A DNA stretch of 64,000 bases, from the NCBI RefSeq assembly GCF_051020515.1, contig NZ_CP194857.1:1674001-1738000 (forward strand). The letters run 5' to 3'. Under the pieces are notes generated by a model. It was given only the letters and a program-made list of their open reading frames with translations. It was not told the origin of the DNA and did not search any database. The position numbers and the translations under genes were made by a program. This document shows positions 57,479 to 64,000 of the stretch, one piece after another. Within the stretch, counting starts at the first letter, position 1; each line of letters starts with the position of its first letter. The stretch comes from CALKWS01 sp051020515. GTDB taxonomy: Bacteria > Actinomycetota > Actinomycetes > Actinomycetales > Beutenbergiaceae.

Positions 57479-58267
57479 CTAACGTCGCTCCGGGCGCGCA
57501 GGCGGGCGGCGGGTGGTGCGGCGAGTCACGAAGCCGCGCAGCGCCCCGGCGGCGCCCTGCCGCCCGACCTGGAGGCGGATCATCTCCTCCCGGCGAGGGC
57601 CGCCCCAGATGTCCTTGGGCAGCGACGTCGCCGAGACCAGCCAGGTGGGCAGCCCCAGGAGCCGAGCCATGGCGGTGAGCCGTTCGGACTCGCTCTCGTC
57701 CTCGCTGAGCTCGTCCTCCAGCAACTCGGTGAGTTCCTCAGAGACCTCCGGCACGTCCAGCGCCTGTGCGAGGGGGGCGTAAGTCAACCCGTCCGAGTCG
57801 TCTTCGAACATCGCCATCCCGACAGGTTCACCGAACTCGTCCAGCATCGGCTCACCGAACTCATCCAGCGTCACGGCCCCGCCGAACTCGTCCTGCCCGG
57901 GCCCCGCACCGTAGTCGGGCTCGGGCGGGTTGGTGTCGACCGTCGCTACGCGCTGGTCGCCGTCGTAGAGCCACAGCCGAAGGGCCTCGTCCCGCCGGAT
58001 CTGAGCAACGAGCGCAAGGGTGCCGGTGGTCGCGGCCAGGTCCCGCCCCACCTCGTCGATCGTCCGTTTGCCAGCGGCGACCTTGCCCAACGGGTTCTCC
58101 GCGACCACCAGCACCCACCGGCCCTGAGCCGGACCGATCCAGCCGCTGAAGCCCAGCGACGCCAGGACCTCCACGACGCGCTCGCGATCGGCCGCGGTGT
58201 ACACGCCGGCGCAACTGACTCCCTCGCGGCGGTCCGAGTCGGGGTTGATCATCCCTGCTGGGTACAT
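57479..58267 (-). CDS. Hypothetical acidic protein with LDEFGEP repeats
   Basis: 262 residues from ATG 58267 (ATG 58252 possible). First 110 residues: VYTAADRERVVEVLASLGF, VLVVAENPLGKVAAGKRTID, LRLWLYDGDQRVATVDTNP, an alpha-beta domain I do not recognise. Then short repeats (LDEFGEPM, LDEFGEPV) and an acidic helix LTELLEDELSEDESESERL, ending in an Arg-rich tail. Probably soluble; function unknown. Confidence 0.6.
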   Translation of the reverse strand: MYPAGMINPDSDRREGVSCAGVYTAADRERVVEVLASLGFSGWIGPAQGRWVLVVAENPLGKVAAGKRTIDEVGRDLAATTGTLALVAQIRRDEALRLWLYDGDQRVATVDTNPPEPDYGAGPGQDEFGGAVTLDEFGEPMLDEFGEPVGMAMFEDDSDGLTYAPLAQALDVPEVSEELTELLEDELSEDESESERLTAMARLLGLPTWLVSATSLPKDIWGGPRREEMIRLQVGRQGAAGALRGFVTRRTTRRPPARPERR

Positions 58268-58420
58268 GGCGTCCAGTCTGGCACCGGCACGTCGGGGCCG
58301 GCACGGCGGGAACGGAGGACGGAGGTCGGCGCAGCCCACCCGCTGTGGCCGTTGCGCGCTTATCCACCTGGCAGAACCGCGACATCCCTGGGAGAATGGA
58401 TACTGAGGGTGAGGCGCTCG

Positions 58421-58837
58421 ATGAAGTGGCTGTTGGATTCGCTGAGCGGGGCCCCGATGATGATCCGGCCCCGGCGTCCCCGGGCTGCCGTCGAGTACGC
58501 CACCGACCGACGCGATCTGCGGGAGTGGATCGAGAACTGGTGGCCGTGGGCTCGTCGGCGAGCAGAGGAGGCCGAAGCGCGCGAGGTGTTCCGGGTGCTG
58601 GAGATGCAGATGCGGCTGACCACACTGACGGCGATCCTGCGGCGAATCGACTCCGACCCGGACATGTTCGCGCGGCAGCACCACTGGCGAACGACGCTCT
58701 GGGCCTACGACTCCATGCTCGCCGATGCCTGCGCACTCGCCGGTCTGTCGGTCCGGTCGGTTCCCGCTGGTCCGAAGGCCGATGCCGAACGGGCCCGGCG
58801 CGAACTCGAACTGTGTGGTCGTGGGTGGACGTGGTGA
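58421..58837 (+). CDS. Hypothetical protein
   Basis: 138 residues from ATG 58421. Mostly helical and charged: WIENWWPWARRRAEEAEAREV, then LTTLTAILRRIDSDPDMFAR and ELCGRGWTW at the end. No family recognised; no signal or membrane segment. Divergent from the acidic hypothetical gene, 153 bp apart. Confidence 0.55.
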   Translation: MKWLLDSLSGAPMMIRPRRPRAAVEYATDRRDLREWIENWWPWARRRAEEAEAREVFRVLEMQMRLTTLTAILRRIDSDPDMFARQHHWRTTLWAYDSMLADACALAGLSVRSVPAGPKADAERARRELELCGRGWTW

Positions 58838-58915
58838 CACCGCCCGTCCTGGCCTGACCCCGCAGGTCTGACGCTCCGCCCTGCCTACCGACCGACCGGC
58901 TGGGGCGGGATGGAC

Positions 58916-60370
58916 TCAGTCCTTCTTGAACTCCAGCTCGATGGGGTTGGGGTGCTCATCCTGTGAGGACAGGCTCGCGGCGTCGCGCTCGGCGACCGCC
59001 TGAACCGCCTTTGCCACCGTGGTGTGCAGATCGCTGTGAAACACACTGGGCACGATGTAGGTGGCGTTGAGTTCGTCGGCGGTGACCACATCGGCCACCG
59101 CGTGGGCGGCGGCGATGAGCATCTCGTCGGTGATCCGCGTGGAACGGGCGTCGATCAGTCCGCGGAAGACCCCCGGGAATGCCAGGACGTTGTTGATCTG
59201 GTTGGCGAAATCGCTGCGGCCGGTCGCCACCACGGCGGCGTGCCTGGTGGCGATCACCGGGTCGATCTCCGGCATCGGGTTGGCCATCGCGAACACGATC
59301 GCCCCCTCCGCCATCGATTTCACGTCATCCTCGGAGACCAGGTCCGGTGCCGAGACCCCGATGAACACATCGGCATCGACCAGTGCTTCGGACAGCGTGC
59401 CCTTCAGATCCCGCTTGTTGGTCGCCTCGGCGACCCACTCCAGCGAGGGATCGAGGTTGTCCCGGTCTGCGTGCACGATGCCGGCCACGTCGGCGACCAC
59501 CACATCGGTGGCGCCGGCGGCAAGCAGCAGCCGCAGGATCGCCGATCCGGCGGCGCCGGCGCCGGCCTGGACGATCCGGACGTCCTCGAGCTTCTTCCCG
59601 ACCACCTTCAACGCATTGGTCAGGGCGCCCAGAGCAACGATCGCGGTGCCGTGCTGGTCATCATGGAAGACGGGGATGTCCAGTTCCTTGCGCAACCGGT
59701 CCTCGATCTCGAAGCACCGGGGCGCGGAGATGTCCTCCAGATTGATCCCGGCGAAGACCGGGGCGACCGCCTTGACGGTCCGGACGATCTCGTCGACGTC
59801 CTGGGTGTCCAGGCACAGCGGGAAGGCGTCAATGCCCCCGAACTGCTTGAACAGGGCGGCCTTGCCCTCCATCACCGGCAACGCGGCCAGCGGCCCGAGG
59901 TTGCCCAACCCCAGGATCGCCGAGCCGTCGGAGACCACGGCGACGGTGTTGCGCTTGATCGTCAGGCGGGAGGCGTCCTCGGGATGCGCAGCGATCTGCT
60001 GGCTCACCCGCCCCACGCCGGGGGTGTACACGAGGGAGAGGTCGTCGCGGTGCCGAATCTGCATCTTCGGTTCGATCTGGATCTTCCCACCCAGGTGGGC
60101 GAGGAACGTACGGTCCGAGACCCGGCCGATCCGCACACCCTCGACCTCGCCGAGGGTGTCCACGACCTTGCGGGCGTCGCTCTCGCCGCCGGTCGCACAG
60201 GTCAGGTCGACCTGCAGGCGATCGGGTCCGGAGGCCGACACGTCCACCGCGGTCACCACACCGCCGGCCTTCTCCACCGCGGTGGTCAACAGGCTCACCG
60301 CCGTGGGTATGGCGGGCAGGTCCAGCCGCACCGTTATGGAGTAACTGACACTGGGAGCACTCATCGACAT
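58916..60370 (-). CDS. NAD-dependent malic enzyme with N-terminal ACT domain
   Basis: 484 residues. Residues 1-90 are an ACT-like regulatory domain (VSYSITVRLDLPAIPTAVSL). Catalytic part: LSLVYTPGVGRVSQ (Tyr), GLGNLGPLAALPVMEGKAAL (Lys), VFHDDQHGTAIVALGALTN (metal Asp), VQAGAGAAGSAILRLLLAAG (NAD loop) and FAMANPMPEIDP. Oxidatively decarboxylates malate to pyruvate. ATG 60370 or 60364; AAGGTGG precedes. The ACT domain suggests allosteric control by a small ligand, known for a subgroup of bacterial malic enzymes. Confidence 0.92.
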   Translation of the reverse strand: MSMSAPSVSYSITVRLDLPAIPTAVSLLTTAVEKAGGVVTAVDVSASGPDRLQVDLTCATGGESDARKVVDTLGEVEGVRIGRVSDRTFLAHLGGKIQIEPKMQIRHRDDLSLVYTPGVGRVSQQIAAHPEDASRLTIKRNTVAVVSDGSAILGLGNLGPLAALPVMEGKAALFKQFGGIDAFPLCLDTQDVDEIVRTVKAVAPVFAGINLEDISAPRCFEIEDRLRKELDIPVFHDDQHGTAIVALGALTNALKVVGKKLEDVRIVQAGAGAAGSAILRLLLAAGATDVVVADVAGIVHADRDNLDPSLEWVAEATNKRDLKGTLSEALVDADVFIGVSAPDLVSEDDVKSMAEGAIVFAMANPMPEIDPVIATRHAAVVATGRSDFANQINNVLAFPGVFRGLIDARSTRITDEMLIAAAHAVADVVTADELNATYIVPSVFHSDLHTTVAKAVQAVAERDAASLSSQDEHPNPIELEFKKD

Positions 60371-60587
60371 CCACCTTCACCGGAACTCGCCACCTCGCGG
60401 TCTCGCACCACCACCCGCAGGGGCACCATCGCCCCGCAGTGGCGGGGCACGGTCCATTCTGCCGTAGTGCTAGCAGCCGTACACGTTCATCCGGCGGGGT
60501 GTTCCGACTTGTACAGATCGGCAATGAATGATCGTACGGGCAGGCCTCGGTGCGGTGTCGCCAGGTCAGGGCGGCGGCGTCGCCGGT

Positions 60588-61620
60588 TCAGGAGGGCGGG
60601 GGAGCGGTCGAGCGGCGCACGACGAGTTCAGTGGCAAGTTCGATGCGCTGGTGGGCCAGGGTCTGCCCGTCGGCCAGCTGCAGCAGCATCCGGGTGGCGG
60701 TTGCCGCCATCTCCCGGAGTGGCTGGTGCACCGTGGTCAGCGCCGGCTCGATCCACTGGCTCACCGTGACATCGTCGTATCCCACGATCGACAGGTCCTG
60801 GGGCACCCGCAGGCCCAGTTCGTGAGCCGCGCGTAGCACGCCGAGGGCTTGCATGTCGGAGCCGGCGAAGATGGCTGTGGGCCGGTCCGGCCGGTCCAGC
60901 AAGTCACGCCCCCGTGTCGTAGCCGGCGCGGACGTGGAACGGCCCGTACCGGATGAACTCCGGGTTCACGCTCACGCCGGCCTCGTCGTGAGCACTGCGG
61001 AATCCGTCCACCCGGGCCCTGCTGCACAAGACGTCCTTGGGTCCGGAGATCACCGCCAGGCTGCGGTGCCCCAGGCCGAGCAGGTGCCGGGAGGCGGACA
61101 GTCCACCGCTCCAGTTGTTCGACCCGACCGTGGGGATGCCGACCGGTGGCTCGCCATCGGTATCCAGCACCAGGAACGGGATCGATCGCGACTCCAACTG
61201 ATATCGCTGCGCGGCCTCCACGCCGGAGAGCACGAAGAGCACCCCGGCCGGGCGGCGTGCCAGGACGGCATCGAGCCATTCCTGCTTGGGCCGGTGCTCA
61301 CCACCCAGTTCAGAAAGCACCACCCCGATCTGGCGCGCGGCGGCCACGGCCTCCACCCCGCGAATGATCTCCACCGACCAGGCCGAGTCGAGCTCGTGGA
61401 ACACCAGGTCCAGTAGGGCCGGGCTGGTTCGGTGGCCGGAGCGGCGTCGCCGGTACTGGTGGCGCTCAAGCGCTTCCTCGACCTTCGCGCGGGTCTGGCT
61501 GGCGACGTCGGGACGGCCGTTCAGCACCTTGGACACGGTCGGCACCGAGACACCGATCTCCGCCGCGATCGAGGCGATCGTTGCCCTGGGCTTCTGGGCC
61601 GCCATGGCCTCGTTGCTCAT
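60588..61620 (-). CDS. LacI family transcriptional regulator, frameshifted
   Basis: About 343 residues when repaired. Headpiece TIASIAAEIGVSVPTVSKVLNG, hinge region, then periplasmic-binding-like core with SRSIPFLVLDTDGEP, GHRSLAVISGP and PTAIFAGSDMQALGVLR. The break is in the C run 60909-60913 (five should be four): YDTGRDLLDRPDRP. Divergent from a GH3 glucosidase and likely its repressor, acting at CGAAAGTTTCG sites in the gap; inducer probably the sugar released by that enzyme. Confidence 0.9.
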
Positions 61621-61641
61621 CGTTCCCCTATTGCTCCGATG

Positions 61642-61652
61642 CGAAAGTTTCG
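61642..61652. promoter_or_regulatory. LacI operator-like palindrome, regulator-proximal
   Basis: CGAAAGTTTCG, a perfect 11-bp dyad, 22 bp upstream of the LacI start codon; fits autoregulation. Confidence 0.65.
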
Positions 61653-61752
61653 GCTTCAGGGTATCACCATGACCATGCCGTTACCGAAACGTTGTTTGAC
61701 GAGCTCGGGCACATCCGCTTAAGGTCGCACCAAGCAACTTTCGATGCTTCCA

Positions 61753-61763
61753 CGAAAGTTTCG
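61753..61763. promoter_or_regulatory. LacI operator-like palindrome, glucosidase-proximal
   Basis: Second CGAAAGTTTCG, identical to the first and 37 bp before the GH3 ATG. A weaker relative (CCGAAACGTT) lies between them at 61684-61693. Confidence 0.68.
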
Positions 61764-61799
61764 ATCAGAGTGTAAGCACAACGAAGTGGACCGGAGCCG

Positions 61800-64000
61800 A
61801 TGACGACGGACATAAGCGCCGAACGCACCGCTGAGTCGCAGGTGCCGCCTTGGCGTGACCGCACCCGCACACCGGCGGAGCGCGCCGATGGTCTTCTCGC
61901 CGAGATGACCCAGTCGGAGAAGCTCGGTCAGATCGTGGGGCTGTGGGTCGGTGCGGACGCCTCGGGAGCCGGGGTGGCTCCGAACCAGTCGGACATGCCC
62001 CAGGGCCTGGAGTGGGAGGCCGTGATCGCCGACGGTCTGGGCCAACTCAGCCGGCCCTACGGAACCGCACCGGTGGAGCCGGCGCTGGGCGCTCGCTCGC
62101 TTGCCCACTCCCAGCGTGAGGTGATGGCCGCCAACCGGTTCGGCATTCCGGCCCAGGTGCACGAGGAGTGCCTGGCCGGCTTCGCCGCCTGGCAGGCCAC
62201 CGCCTTCCCGATCCCGCTGTCCTGGGGCGCCTCGTTCAACCTCGAGCGGGTGGAACAGATGGCCACCCTGATCGGGCAGACCATGCGGGCCGCCGGCGTG
62301 CACCAAGGTCTCTCGCCCGTGCTCGACGTGACCCGGGACTACCGGTGGGGCCGCACCGAGGAGACGATCAGCGAGGACCCCTTCCTGGTGGGGATGGTGG
62401 GCGCCTCCTACGTCCGCGGCCTGGAGTCGACCGGGATCGTGGCCACCCTGAAGCACTTCGTGGGCTATTCGGCGTCGCGGGCCGGGCGGAACCTGGCCCC
62501 CGTCTCGATCGGCACCCGCGAGTTCGCCGACGTCCTTCTTCCCCCGTTCGAGACGGCGTTGCGCCTGGGCGGGGCCCGTTCGGTCATGCACTCCTACACG
62601 GACATCGACGGCGTGCCCTCGGCGGCGGACACCTGGTTGCTGACCGACCTGCTCCGCGACACCCTCGGCTTCGAGGGCACCGTGGTGGCCGACTACTTCG
62701 GCGTCCGCTTCCTCGAGCGGTTGCACCGGGTGGCGGCCGACGGATCGCACGCTGCCGCTCTTGCCCTGACCGCGGGCGTGGACGTGGAACTGCCCACCAT
62801 CGACGCCTACGGCGATCCGCTCGCCCATGCCCTCGCAGAGGGCCGGGTCGCCGAGACCATCCTGGATCGGGCGGTACGGCGGGTCCTGATCCAGAAGATC
62901 GAACTCGGTCTGCTCGACGCCGACTACGCCCCGGAGCAGGCCGATCCCGAATCGCTGGCCCTCGACCCGGAGCCGGCCCGCGAGGTGGCCCTGGAGATGG
63001 CGCGGGAGTCGGTGGTGCTGGTGGCCAACGACGACGCCCTGCCGCTGGCACCAGGCGCCTCGATCGCGGTGGTCGGCCCCTTGGCCGATGACCCCTACAG
63101 CATGCTCGGGTGCTACTCCTTCCCGGCGCACGTGGGGGCCCAGCATCCCGACCACGAGATCGGCATCGACATCACCACGGTGCGGGCCGGTCTCGAGGCC
63201 GAACTCGGCAGCGTCCGGTACGCCCGAGGCTGCGACGTCACCGACACCGACCGCTCCGGGCTGGCCGAGGCCGCCGAGGCAGCCCGCGCGGCGGATGCAT
63301 GCGTCGTGGTCGTCGGCGACCGGGCCGGGCTCTTCGGGCGGGGCACCTCCGGCGAGGGGTGCGACGCCGCTGACCTGGCCCTGCCGGGCATCCAGGGCGA
63401 ACTGATCGAGGAGATGCTGGCCACCGGCATCCCGGTGGTGCTGGTGCTACTGACCGGCCGCCCTTACGCGCTGGGACACTATGCCGACCGGGTCGCGGCC
63501 ATCGTGCAGGGCTTCTTCCCCGGCCAGCACGGCGGTCGGGCCATCGCCGAGGTGCTCACCGGCACGATCAACCCCTCCGGCCGGCTGCCGGTGGGCATTC
63601 CCCGGGACCCCGGTGGCCAGCCCGGCACCTACCTCGCCGCCCCGCTCGGCCAGGCCTCCACGGTCTCCAACCTCGACCCCAGTGCACTCTTCCCCTTCGG
63701 CCACGGACTGACCTACACCTCCTTCGAGTGGAGTGAGGCGACAGTGGCCGGCGGTGGAACCGAGTGGGACACGGCCGGGCAGGTCACGGTGGAGTTGACC
63801 GTCGCCAACACCGGGGACCGGCCCGGCACCGAGGTCGTCCAGGTCTATCTGGAGGACCATGTGGCGCAGGTGACGCAGCCGGTGCGCCGCCTGATCGCCT
63901 TCGCCCGGGTGCCGCTCGATGCCGGAGCCTCCGCTGGGGTGCGCTTCACGCTGTCGGCCGACCTCACCTCCTTCACCGGACTCGCCGGTGAGCGGATCGT
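61800..64000 (+). CDS. Glycoside hydrolase family 3 beta-glucosidase-like, partial
   Basis: 734 codons present, runs off the window; no signal peptide (MTTDISAERTAES). GH3 N-terminal barrel (residues about 30-350): GLSPVLDVTRDYRWGRTEET, ATLKHFVGYSASRAGRN, nucleophile Asp in GTVVADYFGVRF. GH3 C-terminal sandwich (about 400-620) with the acid/base region GTSGEGCDAADLALPG. Fibronectin-III-like domain begins near 650 (FPFGHGLTYTSFEWS). Cytosolic hydrolysis of imported beta-glucosides, xylosides or similar. Under LacI control by context. Confidence 0.92.
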   Translation, partial: MTTDISAERTAESQVPPWRDRTRTPAERADGLLAEMTQSEKLGQIVGLWVGADASGAGVAPNQSDMPQGLEWEAVIADGLGQLSRPYGTAPVEPALGARSLAHSQREVMAANRFGIPAQVHEECLAGFAAWQATAFPIPLSWGASFNLERVEQMATLIGQTMRAAGVHQGLSPVLDVTRDYRWGRTEETISEDPFLVGMVGASYVRGLESTGIVATLKHFVGYSASRAGRNLAPVSIGTREFADVLLPPFETALRLGGARSVMHSYTDIDGVPSAADTWLLTDLLRDTLGFEGTVVADYFGVRFLERLHRVAADGSHAAALALTAGVDVELPTIDAYGDPLAHALAEGRVAETILDRAVRRVLIQKIELGLLDADYAPEQADPESLALDPEPAREVALEMARESVVLVANDDALPLAPGASIAVVGPLADDPYSMLGCYSFPAHVGAQHPDHEIGIDITTVRAGLEAELGSVRYARGCDVTDTDRSGLAEAAEAARAADACVVVVGDRAGLFGRGTSGEGCDAADLALPGIQGELIEEMLATGIPVVLVLLTGRPYALGHYADRVAAIVQGFFPGQHGGRAIAEVLTGTINPSGRLPVGIPRDPGGQPGTYLAAPLGQASTVSNLDPSALFPFGHGLTYTSFEWSEATVAGGGTEWDTAGQVTVELTVANTGDRPGTEVVQVYLEDHVAQVTQPVRRLIAFARVPLDAGASAGVRFTLSADLTSFTGLAGERI

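Overview
The window is GC-rich DNA with dense, often 4-base-overlapping genes, many GTG starts and a lycopene-elongase (C50) carotenoid operon. Together with an IdeR-type iron box, F420/LLM flavoenzymes, a DUF222-HNH protein and an actinobacterial RecQ fused to a phosphoribosyltransferase-like tail, this points to an actinobacterium, most likely of the Micrococcales. No rRNA, tRNA, CRISPR array, insertion sequence or prophage was seen. Genus-level placement is not claimed.

Layout. 1-5.6 kb: fatty-acid beta-oxidation block (thiolase and long FabG on the minus strand, a divergent TetR regulator, an acyl-CoA oxidase-type dehydrogenase). 5.7-11.6 kb: DUF4870 membrane protein, IdeR-boxed siderophore-interacting protein, DUF2804 protein, methyltransferase, phosphatidylcholine-synthase-like enzyme, AraC regulator, VOC protein. 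11.7-17.1 kb: RecQ, GNAT and HAD phosphatase, F420-type PPOX and YciI-like pair divergent from an HxlR regulator with twin operators. 17.2-20.9 kb: a flavoprotein pair, one an LLM-domain/FAD-oxidase fusion whose LLM part looks decayed, the other an intact LLM monooxygenase. 21-22.7 kb: ECF42-type sigma factor with its DGPF/YciI partner and a recognisable promoter. 22.7-30.6 kb: DUF222-HNH protein, LLM enzyme, PQQ-type sugar dehydrogenase lipoprotein, AlkZ-like winged-helix protein, SRPBCC protein, M13 peptidase.

30.6-41.6 kb is the centrepiece: a divergent MarR regulator (CrtR-like), then MMPL exporter, TspO-like protein, crtE, crtB, crtI, crtYe, crtYf, crtEb, a membrane protein, a family-2 glycosyltransferase and an AlkD-like protein, almost all joined by start/stop overlaps. 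It should make a cyclic C50 carotenoid, probably glycosylated. A 22-bp perfect palindrome at the MMPL start is the likely CrtR operator.

41.7-53.5 kb: TetR regulator with twin operators divergent from a quinone oxidoreductase and an NmrA-SnoaL fusion, a damaged nucleotidyltransferase, LLM enzyme, aldo-keto reductase, membrane proteins, aminotransferase, VOC, SGNH hydrolase, GerW-like and DUF3054 proteins. 53.7-64 kb: purL, a DUF559/AbiEi-like protein between two 67-bp direct repeats, two unknowns, NAD-type malic enzyme, and a LacI regulator divergent from a GH3 glucosidase that runs off the end.

Two window-wide features matter to any reader. First, about twenty genes, including purL, are broken by what look like single-base insertions or deletions, mostly in or beside short G/C runs; the even scatter over housekeeping genes suggests uncorrected read errors rather than gene decay, so I annotate these as whole genes and give the break positions. 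Second, several proteins carry in-frame tandem repeats with 18-, 21- or 27-bp units in low-complexity linkers.
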